From Bacteroidales bacterium (GTDB lineage Bacteria > Bacteroidota > Bacteroidia > Bacteroidales > Marinilabiliaceae): 64,000 nucleotides of DNA. The first letter of the stretch is position 1; each line of letters opens with the position of its first letter. Made by a program: the position numbers and the translations under genes. The DNA is taken from positions 1 to 64,000 of the forward strand of contig JAFYCM010000055.1 in the NCBI GenBank assembly GCA_017539645.1. Reading direction: 5' to 3'. The notes below the pieces were generated by a model, which did not search any database, was not told the DNA's origin, and saw only the letters and a program-made list of their open reading frames with translations. This document shows, piece after piece, positions 1 to 7,045 of the stretch.

Positions 1-134
1 CCGTGTGTTATTATTTTGCTATATATAAAGATGAGTGTTTCTTTTTGAGCTTCATTATATGTCGCATATTCTAATTTGTTGATTATAGAACAATTGCACA
101 AACATAATAGCAATATGTATATCAGTCTTTTCAT
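1..134 (-). CDS. Start of a small exported hypothetical protein, cut by the window edge
   Basis: An ATG at the right end opens a frame that stays open for 44 codons to the window edge. The N-terminus MKRLIYILLLCLCNCS has a Lys-Arg pair, a hydrophobic core and cysteines, as in a signal peptide and possibly a lipoprotein (the cysteine context is not a clean lipobox). The rest, including NKLEYATYNEAQKET, is polar and not recognisable. It points the same way as the two exported hypothetical genes to its right and is AT-rich like them. No clear promoter is visible just upstream. The reading frame and signal-like start are seen directly; export is inference; function is unknown. Confidence 0.5.
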   Translation of the reverse strand, partial: MKRLIYILLLCLCNCSIINKLEYATYNEAQKETLIFIYSKIITH

Positions 135-451
135 TAGCTATAAAGATTAGAATTGTTGAGATGCAATAATGTTGTATAAACCTGTATTATAAATGCCCAA
201 ACTTCCATGTAAGAGGAAAGGATGTATTCCGATATTTGGGATACCATTGAGCCACGTGCCCCCCGTTCTCCGTAGGCTCTGCCTAAAAGCAAGGCTCCTG
301 CCTTGCACATTCGCTATAGCATTATGTTGAGCTTTCATTTTTGCTGTTTTTTGTTTCTGAATGGTTGGGGTCTTGCTGTTATATACAACGTAGCAATATA
401 CGATGCCGAACTAATGGAATTTGTACGTATGCCCCTGAATTGAATCTTACT
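135..451. other. Gene-poor gap holding one REP-like element
   Basis: No convincing gene lies here. The only structured content is the double-hairpin repeat copy at 266-306. The remainder is AT-rich spacer. A 63-codon minus frame overlapping the repeat has no signal peptide or start context I trust. Confidence 0.5.
266..306. repeat. REP-like double-hairpin element, copy A
   Basis: It contains two adjacent inverted repeats: TAGGC-TCT-GCCTA and GCAAGGC-TCCT-GCCTTGC. The same block recurs at 1344-1396 in the same orientation. Copy A lacks 11 bp between the hairpins relative to copy B. It sits in the gap 3' of the exported protein gene at 452-1291, a usual position for REP/BIME-type elements. Confidence 0.65.
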
Positions 452-1291
452 TTATTCACAAATATTGATTTGGTCTCGGGGCGTTTGATTTGTAGTTGTA
501 ATTGTATATCCGCTGTTAGTATAGATATATGGAATTGGTTTCTCATTGAGTGCTTTTATTGTTTCAATATCACATCTCTGTTTTATATAACTATTCAATT
601 CTGAATAATCATCATTTAATATATCATATACATATATGTTGTTGTCACGTATGAAAGGTATAACACCAAACCGTTCAGATAGAGAAGGTATTAGTAACAA
701 TTGTGTTGGCTTTAGTTTGTTTATACGCTTAAACATATAGGGAAGATTCCTTTTTAGCTTCGCATATTTTTTGTGGCAACTTTCAAACCATCTATAATAC
801 AGCAAAGAATGTCGTTTCACCTCTTCATAACCAAAATATCCATCAAAGAAATGCAATACCGCATTTATATTGTTGTTCTTGTCAACGCTAATAGCAGAAA
901 AGACAATAGTACTATCGATAGAAATGTAGTCGCATAGATTGTCATTTATGTCAAATGTGTCTGTTCCAACAAATTGTAGGGCAAGCATTGGAACTATTTG
1001 AGTAGTAACTATTTGGATTTTATTACGTTCTAAATCTACTTCATGAGTAATCAACGTATAATTACTATTTCTCTTTTGAATCTCTATATGAGGACATAGC
1101 AGACCGAATTTATCGCGCTCCCAATCTTCGTGCTCTTTGCGGAAATAACTATTTACATTCTTTTGAATCATGTCATAATAACAGTCCATATCTGCATCAT
1201 GACAAAATGCCGTCAAATATTCCGTTTTCGACTGAGCATTAACATTGGCAACTATAAATAGGAATACCAATAATTGACCTAAAAATTTCAT
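452..1291 (-). CDS. Exported hypothetical protein, 279 aa
   Basis: The protein begins MKFLGQLLVFLFIVANVNAQ, a clear Sec signal peptide with likely cleavage after NAQ, so it should be periplasmic or outer-membrane associated. The mature part is rich in Asn, Tyr, Lys and Ile and has Cys pairs (FCHDADMDCYYD near residues 29-40; later CDYIS and FESCHKKY). I recognise no domain. It is AT-rich compared with the housekeeping genes nearby. It lies between the two REP-like copies and follows, on the same strand, a 77-codon exported ORF that carries a good promoter, so the two may be cotranscribed. The start is fixed by the signal peptide. Function unknown; a recently acquired or fast-evolving surface protein is a plausible inference. 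Confidence 0.7.
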   Translation of the reverse strand: MKFLGQLLVFLFIVANVNAQSKTEYLTAFCHDADMDCYYDMIQKNVNSYFRKEHEDWERDKFGLLCPHIEIQKRNSNYTLITHEVDLERNKIQIVTTQIVPMLALQFVGTDTFDINDNLCDYISIDSTIVFSAISVDKNNNINAVLHFFDGYFGYEEVKRHSLLYYRWFESCHKKYAKLKRNLPYMFKRINKLKPTQLLLIPSLSERFGVIPFIRDNNIYVYDILNDDYSELNSYIKQRCDIETIKALNEKPIPYIYTNSGYTITTTNQTPRDQINICE

Positions 1292-1340
1292 ACTATTAGA
1301 TTTAGAATACGCAGAAAATGTTCATAATAGGGGAATTACC

Positions 1341-1574
1341 CTATTCTCCGTAGGCTCTGCCTACGTCTGAGCTAAAAGCAAGGCTCTTGCCTTGCAGCGA
1401 TATATTACGTTGTTCATTCATTCTCTTTTCATAGCAGGAACATTGATTTTTAGTTTTGATGCTGTGTTTGCCGTGTAACGCGGTTGCCACAAGCGTCGTA
1501 CCATATTCTATGGTTTGGGCAGATGCCGCAATGGATACTATTGCTAATACAAAAGCTATGATGACTGGTTTCAT
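1341..1574 (-). CDS. Short exported ORF whose 3' end is formed by the repeat element
   Basis: The 77-aa product starts MKPVIIAFVLAIVSIAASAQ, a textbook signal peptide, and has a good promoter upstream (-7 TATATTCG, TTTG 20 bp before it). The last ~18 residues (LQGKSLAFSSDVGRAYGE) and the stop codon are encoded by REP-like copy B. The middle (residues 21-58) matches nothing I know. Two readings fit. It may be a genuine tiny secreted protein that gained its tail from the element. It may instead be the 5' stub of a longer gene truncated by the element. The promoter and signal peptide are seen directly; the truncation is inference. Confidence 0.45.
   Translation of the reverse strand: MKPVIIAFVLAIVSIAASAQTIEYGTTLVATALHGKHSIKTKNQCSCYEKRMNEQRNISLQGKSLAFSSDVGRAYGE
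1344..1396. repeat. REP-like double-hairpin element, copy B
   Basis: It shows two near-adjacent perfect inverted repeats: GTAGGC-TCT-GCCTAC and GCAAGGC-TCTT-GCCTTGC, with about 14 bp between them. It matches copy A at 266-306 apart from an 11-bp insertion and a few substitutions. It supplies the last codons and stop of the short exported ORF on the minus strand. Confidence 0.65.
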
Positions 1575-1596
1575 AATTAGGCAGAACTAACCGTTG

Positions 1597-1628
1597 CGAA
1601 TATATATGCACATTTTCACCAGAACAAA
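1597..1628 (-). promoter_or_regulatory. Bacteroidota-type promoter of the short exported ORF
   Basis: On the minus strand TTTG (1625-1628) is followed after 20 bp by TATATTCG (1597-1604), matching the TTTG / TAnnTTYG consensus. It lies about 23 bp upstream of the ATG. Confidence 0.55.
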
Positions 1629-1855
1629 CAAAATTTAACTAATGTTTACAAATGGGCTCTATACAGAATGAAACATTATGTAAGCACATCCTAAGCCTCG
1701 CGTAAGCCCCTCGCCGTCATTTCGCCGTATAAATGCCATATAGCGCACTCTGTCGCGTTTTATCGCGTTGTAGAGCGCACAAAGCGCATCTTTTAGCGTG
1801 CTAAAGCGTTTTTTGACTCTTTTTCGCGTACGAATGTGTGTTTTCGCACACATCA

Positions 1856-1896
1856 ATAAAAAAAGTTCGCCCAGATTATAAAACCCAGACGAACTT
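1856..1896 (-). terminator. Rho-independent terminator of the beta-barrel gene
   Basis: Minus strand: a roughly 15-pair stem with a few G-U pairs (outer arms AAGTTCGT / GCGAACTT) closes on a short loop and is followed by a run of seven T. It begins about 25 bp after the stop of the large outer-membrane protein gene. Confidence 0.75.
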
Positions 1897-1920
1897 GAAT
1901 CTATGAAACTGCAAAACTTA

Positions 1921-4467
1921 CTAATCTTCAGACGAATAGTTCTCCATACCACCACCGTCATTTCTTTCGCCGTCGCGTTCTGGCTCGCGTTTCTTGCTTA
2001 AGCCCATATTACCGAAATTCCACGTAACAGTGAGGTTAAACATACGTTTGCCTCGCCAGTTTTCAGAATCCTGACGGAAGCCCGTCGAAGATGTTACAGA
2101 GTGGAACTTGCGCGAGTTGAGAACGTTTCTACCATTGATATTTACAATTAGCTTATCCTTCAAGAAGGCTTTCTTAACTCCGAAGTCGAGTTTGTATACT
2201 GGCTTGCGGTAGCCTTGCGCTATCATCTGACGCGAGCTATAGTCGCCCGTAGCTTGCAAGGTGATAGCTTTAGGCAAGTTGAAGCCTGCGATGGCGCGAA
2301 CGTTCCAAGTGAAGTCTTCATCCTTATCGCCAGTGACTACCACATCTTGATGTCCCGCGCCAAGCCAAGAGACGTCGGGGCGGAAGGTGAAGGCATCGAT
2401 AACAGAATAGTACATATTCAACGTGGTAGTAAGATCGAAGATTGAACCGAAACGGTTTTTGCCAACAATCTCAAGACCCGTATTTTTTCTATGTGCAACG
2501 TTCTCCGAAGTCTGATAAATGACGTCATCAACCAAGAAACGAATGCGCTGCATCACATCATCGGTAACACGATAGTAGAGCGACGACGAAAGCATCTGCC
2601 CCGACTCCCAGGTCTTTATATAGTTCAACTCGAATGCATGCGAATATTCTGGAGTGAGTTCAGGGTTACCAAACGAGATATTTTGAGCATCGGAGATGTC
2701 GCGGAACGAATTGAGCTGCCCACCCCACGGACGACGCAAGCGACGCGTGTAGTTAACCTGCACCTCGTTGTCGTTTGGCAATGTATACGACAAGAATGCC
2801 GATGGGAAAAGTTTGAAGAAGTCGCGCTCTGTCTCATCGGGCGTCGTACCTTCGAAAGCATCTGAATAGGTGAGCGACTTGGTCTTGAACTTCCAATATT
2901 CGCCACGCAAGCCAACCATATATGAGAACTGCGAAACCTTGCCACCAATGGTCAAATAGCCCGCATGTATATTCTGCTTATAAGTAAAATCGTTGTAGAG
3001 CAACTTATCCAAAACGGCATCTGCAGCCGACGTTCCAGAATAGGTCTCCGTTGGACCGGCATTGTCTTGTAGTGTTGCTTTATATCCAGCACTAAAGTTC
3101 ACCACATCGGCAATCTTTGTCTCGTAGTCGAGTTGCACCTCCCACGACTTGTCATCAACCTCTGCTGGCTGCGATTGGTACGTATTAGGAACAACAGTGT
3201 CGGCATAATTATACGACTGCTCAAAAATGGACTCACGATTCATTTTGAAGTGCGAATTCGACACCACGAAATCCAATTTGCTCGTCTCGCTCCACTTATG
3301 CCCATAGGTCAACTCCAATGAACGGAATTTATTGTCGCCACTTGCCGAGGTGGTTCGCTCCGATGTATATATTGTGGTAGGCTCGGTAACGCCTGCAATT
3401 TTTGTCGACTTATAATTATAGTAATTGTCATTATCCATATCGCCAAGCATGCCCGTGAAGCTCACGCCCAAATCGTCGTTTTTAGTAATATGCCATGTTG
3501 CACCTGCACGCCCGAACCAGTTTTTGTGCGATCTGTCCGACTCGCCATCTTGATTGAGCGTAGAAGCCACTGTGCCATCGTCAGAAAGGTTCTCGCGGTA
3601 GAGTTTGTTGCCGCCTTCCATATTATGAACACGGCGCGAGATATTCAAAAAGCCTTCAACAACGCCATTCGATGCATTGATATTTGCCGACAGTCGATAG
3701 CCTTTGCGCGTATCTACGCCAGCCTTGATACTACCGTAGTAACCTGCCATGCGGTCGTCTTTCAGCACAATATTTATAATGCCAGCCGTACCTTCGGGTG
3801 AATATTTTGCCGACGGATTGGTAATAACCTCAATCTGCTTGATGTTGTCGGCTGGGATAAGTTGCAGAATGTCGGACTGATTATCGGTTGTTAGACCAGA
3901 CGCCTTACCATTAATCCATATAGTTACGCTCGAATTGCCACGCAAGCTGACCGTGCCATCGGCATCTACATCGACACTCGGAACGTTTTCGAGCAAGTCG
4001 GACGCCGAACCTGTCTGAGCTGCCAAATCTTGCGTTGCATCGAACACCTTACGGTCGAGCTCGAAACGCACTTGCGGTGCTTTGCCCTTCACCTCGACCT
4101 CGTCGAGCGCTTTGCTGTCGGGCAAAAGGAACTTCTCACCAATATTCACAACCTTACCATTCGACGTGATGGTAACATCTACGTTAAGCGTTTCGTAGCC
4201 CATGAAGCTGCACGAGAGTTTATATTTACCCTCCTTCACGCCTACAATTTCAAACTTTCCATCTATATCGGTGATAGAGCCCGTAACCAACTTGCCATTG
4301 GCATCGGCAATACTTACAGAAACAAATTCGAGAGCGTTGCCAGTGTCGGCATCCTTCAAACTGCCTTTTATTACTGCATTGGCAGCATACATAAGTACAG
4401 AGGTAGAAAAAACAAAAAAGAGGGCGAGAAAAACTCTTCTAAAATAGGTAACGAGAGCTGTTGTCAT
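1921..4467 (-). CDS. Outer-membrane beta-barrel (TonB-receptor-like) protein with CarboxypepD_reg-like N-terminus, 848 aa
   Basis: A hydrophobic signal segment (residues 8-28, ending MYAANA) is followed by a carboxypeptidase-regulatory-like beta-sandwich (about 30-115; GSLKDADTGNALEFVSVSI, GKYKLSCSFMGYETL). Next comes a plug-like domain (about 130-240; LLENVPSVDVDADGTVSLRG, IEVITNPSAKYSPEG) and a long barrel of aromatic-rich strands to the end. This is the Bacteroidota 'outer membrane beta-barrel family' layout, related to TonB-dependent receptors, but no SusD partner lies nearby, so it is not part of a classic Sus locus. The C-terminus ends in an acidic and glycine-rich tail (ERDGERNDGGGMENYSSED) rather than the usual terminal aromatic strand. 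Substrate unknown. It is divergently transcribed from the HAD gene and has its own terminator. The family call is confident; the transported ligand is not predictable. Confidence 0.9.
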   Translation of the reverse strand: MTTALVTYFRRVFLALFFVFSTSVLMYAANAVIKGSLKDADTGNALEFVSVSIADANGKLVTGSITDIDGKFEIVGVKEGKYKLSCSFMGYETLNVDVTITSNGKVVNIGEKFLLPDSKALDEVEVKGKAPQVRFELDRKVFDATQDLAAQTGSASDLLENVPSVDVDADGTVSLRGNSSVTIWINGKASGLTTDNQSDILQLIPADNIKQIEVITNPSAKYSPEGTAGIINIVLKDDRMAGYYGSIKAGVDTRKGYRLSANINASNGVVEGFLNISRRVHNMEGGNKLYRENLSDDGTVASTLNQDGESDRSHKNWFGRAGATWHITKNDDLGVSFTGMLGDMDNDNYYNYKSTKIAGVTEPTTIYTSERTTSASGDNKFRSLELTYGHKWSETSKLDFVVSNSHFKMNRESIFEQSYNYADTVVPNTYQSQPAEVDDKSWEVQLDYETKIADVVNFSAGYKATLQDNAGPTETYSGTSAADAVLDKLLYNDFTYKQNIHAGYLTIGGKVSQFSYMVGLRGEYWKFKTKSLTYSDAFEGTTPDETERDFFKLFPSAFLSYTLPNDNEVQVNYTRRLRRPWGGQLNSFRDISDAQNISFGNPELTPEYSHAFELNYIKTWESGQMLSSSLYYRVTDDVMQRIRFLVDDVIYQTSENVAHRKNTGLEIVGKNRFGSIFDLTTTLNMYYSVIDAFTFRPDVSWLGAGHQDVVVTGDKDEDFTWNVRAIAGFNLPKAITLQATGDYSSRQMIAQGYRKPVYKLDFGVKKAFLKDKLIVNINGRNVLNSRKFHSVTSSTGFRQDSENWRGKRMFNLTVTWNFGNMGLSKKREPERDGERNDGGGMENYSSED

Positions 4468-4510
4468 GAATGTCTATTGTTTGTATTTATAGCGATTTTC
4501 AACTGTCGCG

Positions 4511-4518
4511 CGAAAATA
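4511..4518 (-). promoter_or_regulatory. -7 box for the beta-barrel gene
   Basis: The minus strand reads TATTTTCG followed by CGCG, matching TAnnTTYG, about 44 bp upstream of the ATG. It is divergent to the HAD promoter within the same 94-bp gap. Confidence 0.45.
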
Positions 4519-4533
4519 GTTACTGCAACCTCG

Positions 4534-4541
4534 TATTTTTG
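4534..4541 (+). promoter_or_regulatory. -7 box for the HAD gene
   Basis: TATTTTTG matches TAnnTTTG and lies 20 bp before the ATG, implying a very short 5' leader. The -33 element is not clear. Confidence 0.5.
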
Positions 4542-4561
4542 TAGAAAAATCGACAAAACAG

Positions 4562-5182
4562 ATGAATACGACGATAGAAAATGCAAAACTGCTGATATTC
4601 GACCTCGGCAATGTGATGATAAATATTGATTTACAGGCATCTATACAAGGTTTCCACTACCTCGGGTTCGACGACATAAAAGACAATATATCGGCAAGTC
4701 ATGCGGGCGATGGCTTCATGGGCAAATTTGAAACGGGTGACATCTCCGTTGAAGAATTCTACGACGAAGTGCGTAAATATTGCGACTGCGACTTCACCGA
4801 CGATGCCATAGCAAATGCTTGGAATGCAATGATTGGCGAATTCCCCACAGAGCGCGTTCGCCTGATAGAACGACTGAAAGAGAAACAGCGCGTAGTGCTA
4901 CTTAGCAACACCAACGAGCTTCACCGTCAAGCCTTCGACGCATTGGCAGAGGGATATATATCTATCGATCTTCTATTTCACCGTACATATTATTCGCACG
5001 AATTGCACATGGCCAAACCGAGCGAACAAATTTTCCTTAGCGTTTTGGCAGAAGAGGGCGTAAAACCCGAAGACGCCTGCTTCTTCGACGACTCGGATCT
5101 CAACCTACAGGCTGCTCGCAAACTCGGCATTCACGCCTTCAAGGTGGATAAGAATCACGATATACTGAGCTACTTCGAGTGA
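4562..5182 (+). CDS. HAD-family phosphatase (YihX-like subfamily IA), 206 aa
   Basis: All four HAD motifs are visible. Motif I is FDLGNVMINID (nucleophile Asp14; the DLGN variant typical of YihX-like alpha-glucose-1-phosphatases). Motif II is VVLLSNTNE. The motif III lysine is in MAKPSEQIF, and motif IV is CFFDDSDLNLQAA. The cap is inserted between motifs I and II, as in subfamily I. The length is normal for the family. It is predicted to be a cytoplasmic phosphatase acting on a small phosphorylated metabolite, possibly a sugar phosphate; the substrate is inference only. It is monocistronic, with a promoter just upstream, and converges on the TatD-like gene with a 31-bp gap. Confidence 0.88.
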   Translation: MNTTIENAKLLIFDLGNVMINIDLQASIQGFHYLGFDDIKDNISASHAGDGFMGKFETGDISVEEFYDEVRKYCDCDFTDDAIANAWNAMIGEFPTERVRLIERLKEKQRVVLLSNTNELHRQAFDALAEGYISIDLLFHRTYYSHELHMAKPSEQIFLSVLAEEGVKPEDACFFDDSDLNLQAARKLGIHAFKVDKNHDILSYFE

Positions 5183-5213
5183 TTTGCTCGCTCAGACCAG
5201 CGGTTGCACCGAT

Positions 5214-5837
5214 TTATATCTGGTTCAATATCAACCGAAAATTATGTGCTATCTGCGTTTCGAGGTCAAAAACAGCGGTTTTCAATATTTCGGCGGCAAG
5301 ATTATAGACATCTTCAATATTGTCGCCTTCGTCCGTTTCGAGGAAAAGCCTTTCGATTGGGATGGCGCGAATAATCTCGGCGGCTCGTGGGCGCTGCAAT
5401 TCTCTCATACCCAACGAGAAAGCCACAGCATATTTAGCAGCTTCGCGAATCCACTCCTTCGAAGCGTAGCAGCCGTGAATAATCCACGTGGGCGAGGTGC
5501 TTTGCTTGCGCAATTCGAGCAATCGGCCATACATACCTACACAATGGATAATCATTGGCTTGTGCAACCGCTCGGCAATGGCAATCTGCTGCTCGAAAAT
5601 TTGTTGTTGTTTATATATAGGTATACCGCACGGTTTGTCGAGACCGCACTCACCGATGAAATTCGCCAACGATGCCACATGCTCAAAACTTTCATCGGCA
5701 GAGACCTTTGCCGCATCCCACGGATGAATGCCGACAGAAAAGAGCTGTTCCCCATCGATGCGAGCGCCATCATCGATACCATACCTTATATTATACACAG
5801 CATCGGATAAAAGCTTATGAGAATGGATATTGAGCAT
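5214..5837 (-). CDS. TatD-family metal-dependent hydrolase, 207 aa
   Basis: TatD signatures appear in order: the N-terminal HxH metal site (NIHSH), VGIHPWD, the glutamate motif IGECGLDK, KPMIIHC, IIHGCYAS and LETDEGD near the C-terminus. These ligate the binuclear metal centre of this TIM-barrel amidohydrolase. TatD proteins are mostly 3'-5' DNA exonucleases or D-tyrosyl-type deacylases. This copy is about 50 residues shorter than typical TatD (~260 aa), as in the short Bacteroidota versions. It faces the HAD gene tail to tail; its start abuts the rplM upstream region on the opposite strand. Family is confident, biochemical activity is not. Confidence 0.87.
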   Translation of the reverse strand: MLNIHSHKLLSDAVYNIRYGIDDGARIDGEQLFSVGIHPWDAAKVSADESFEHVASLANFIGECGLDKPCGIPIYKQQQIFEQQIAIAERLHKPMIIHCVGMYGRLLELRKQSTSPTWIIHGCYASKEWIREAAKYAVAFSLGMRELQRPRAAEIIRAIPIERLFLETDEGDNIEDVYNLAAEILKTAVFDLETQIAHNFRLILNQI

Positions 5838-5897
5838 AGCGATATAAAAATGTTCAACAAAATAGGCATAACAATAAGAATAGAAAAATATTTTTTC

Positions 5898-6087
5898 TAC
5901 CTTCGCGCCCGATTATTATCCGAGCCTATGGGCAAGGCAATATTGTGGAGAGTCAGGGATGAGGGCGCGAAACATTCACAGTTGGTTCAAATAGCGCTAG
6001 TAGTACCGACGGATGCAACTTCACGAGAAGCTGAGCCGGGCAAATTTGTATTAATTAATAAGTTGGTCTAAAAAAATTATTAAGACT
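5898..6087 (+). promoter_or_regulatory. Promoter and structured leader of the rplM operon (candidate L13 autoregulatory leader)
   Basis: A -7-like box TACCTTCG (5898-5905) precedes about 178 nt of leader before rplM. The leader holds a hairpin CAACTTC-ACGA-GAAGCTG (6016-6033, one mismatch) and a 9-bp inverted repeat TTCGCGCCC / GGGCGCGAA (5902-5910 with 5963-5971) whose left arm overlaps the promoter. Long structured leaders before L13 operons are known in Bacteroidia and are thought to bind a ribosomal protein. That role here is inferred from position and structure only. Confidence 0.5.
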
Positions 6088-6543
6088 GTGGATACATTAA
6101 GTTTCAAGACCGTATCGGCAAACAAAGCCACCGTAAACAAAGAGTGGGTGGTAGTCGATGCGACCGATCAAATGTTGGGCCGCGTAGCATCTGTAGTAGC
6201 AAAAATGCTTCGTGGTAAGTACAAACCCAACTACACTCCTCATGTAGATTGTGGTGATAACGTAATCATCATCAACGCAGAGAAGGTAAAACTATCAGGC
6301 AAGAAAATGCAGGATAGACTCATTTATTCATATAGCGGCTATCCAGGCGGACGTCATGACAAGACCCCAGCTGCCATATTGGCAAAGACTCCAGAGAAAC
6401 TTTTGGAGCACGCTATCAAAGGCATGTTGCCAAAGAGCAGACTTGGTGCACAAATGTTCCGTAACCTCAAAGTAGTTGTAGGTGCAGAGCATAAGTATGA
6501 GGCTCAACAGCCAAAAGTAATTGATATTAACGCCGTAAAATAA
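6088..6543 (+). CDS. rplM: 50S ribosomal protein L13
   Basis: The start is a GTG (encoding VDTLSFKTVSANKATV...). No better ATG lies upstream in frame. The family core is clear: WVVVDATDQMLGRVASVVAKMLRGK and HVDCGDNVIIINAEKVKLSGKK, then GGRHDKTPAAILAKTPEKLL and the terminal region ending VIDINAVK. Full length at 151 aa. L13 binds 23S rRNA early in large-subunit assembly. It is first in the operon rplM-rpsI-rpsB-tsf, with rpsI starting 6 bp downstream. The unusual GTG start and the long leader both point to translational control, which is inference. Confidence 0.97.
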   Translation: MDTLSFKTVSANKATVNKEWVVVDATDQMLGRVASVVAKMLRGKYKPNYTPHVDCGDNVIIINAEKVKLSGKKMQDRLIYSYSGYPGGRHDKTPAAILAKTPEKLLEHAIKGMLPKSRLGAQMFRNLKVVVGAEHKYEAQQPKVIDINAVK

Positions 6544-6549
6544 GCAGAT

Positions 6550-6936
6550 ATGGAAGTAACAAACGCAATCGGCAGACGTAAAGCTGCTGTAGCACGTATA
6601 TACATGAGTGCAGGCAAAGGCGAGATAGTAATTAACAAGCGCGAGCTTGCAGCATATTTCCCTGATGCTTCTCTTCAATTTATTGTAAAACAGCCTTTGG
6701 CAGCTCTTGGTGTAGTAGAGAACTACGACATCAAAGTTAACTTGGTAGGTGGCGGTATCAAAGGTCAGGCAGAAGCTCTTCGCTTGGCTATCGCTCGTGC
6801 ATTGGTTAAGATTAATGCAGAGAACAAGCCAACACTCAAGTCTAAAGGTTTCATGACACGTGATTCACGCGTTGTAGAACGTAAGAAACCGGGTCGCTCT
6901 AAAGCACGTAAGAGATTCCAATTCAGCAAGCGTTAA
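6550..6936 (+). CDS. rpsI: 30S ribosomal protein S9
   Basis: It shows the S9 signature: NAIGRRKAAVARIYMSAGKG near the N-terminus, GGGIKGQAEALRLAIARAL in the middle, and the basic tail ending KKPGRSKARKRFQFSKR, whose final Lys-Arg reaches the P-site tRNA in ribosomes. At 128 aa it is full length. It follows rplM with a 6-bp gap, the near-universal L13-S9 pairing, and is separated from rpsB by 109 bp containing a hairpin. Confidence 0.98.
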   Translation: MEVTNAIGRRKAAVARIYMSAGKGEIVINKRELAAYFPDASLQFIVKQPLAALGVVENYDIKVNLVGGGIKGQAEALRLAIARALVKINAENKPTLKSKGFMTRDSRVVERKKPGRSKARKRFQFSKR

Positions 6937-6962
6937 TGTTTGCATTGAGTGTTTAGTATCTA

Positions 6963-7006
6963 AACCGTCGAGATGTTTCATACATATTGAAATCTACCCG
7001 ATGGTT
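6963..7006 (+). promoter_or_regulatory. Hairpin in the rpsI-rpsB spacer, candidate rpsB leader
   Basis: An outer stem AACCGTCG / CGATGGTT (8 pairs, one G-U) encloses an inner stem AGA..TTTCA / TGAAATCT with a short bulge. It ends 39 nt before the rpsB ATG and has no T-run, so it is not a terminator. Position suggests an S2 regulatory site; function is unproven. Confidence 0.45.
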
Positions 7007-7045
7007 GCATAAGTAAAAAGAAAGTAAACAAATAAAGAAAAGAAA

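Larger units (their letters stand above)
1575..1920. other. Intergenic region with a minus-strand promoter and terminator
   Basis: It holds the promoter of the short exported ORF on the left and the terminator of the beta-barrel gene on the right (1856-1896). Between them is a GC-richer stretch of spacer with an out-of-frame 100-codon reading frame that I do not believe. Nothing else is visible. Confidence 0.5.

Noticed and set aside
147..338. 63-codon minus frame in the leftmost gap
   Set aside because: Much of it is the REP-like element. No promoter, signal peptide or family similarity.
1659..1961. 100-codon minus frame at the 3' end of the beta-barrel gene
   Set aside because: It begins inside the last codons of the barrel gene in another frame and runs through that gene's terminator.
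5184..5810. Long plus frame opposite the TatD-like gene
   Set aside because: It lies wholly antisense to a gene with clear catalytic motifs.
5817..6071. 84-codon plus frame in the rplM leader
   Set aside because: It spans the promoter and structured leader; composition is not protein-like.
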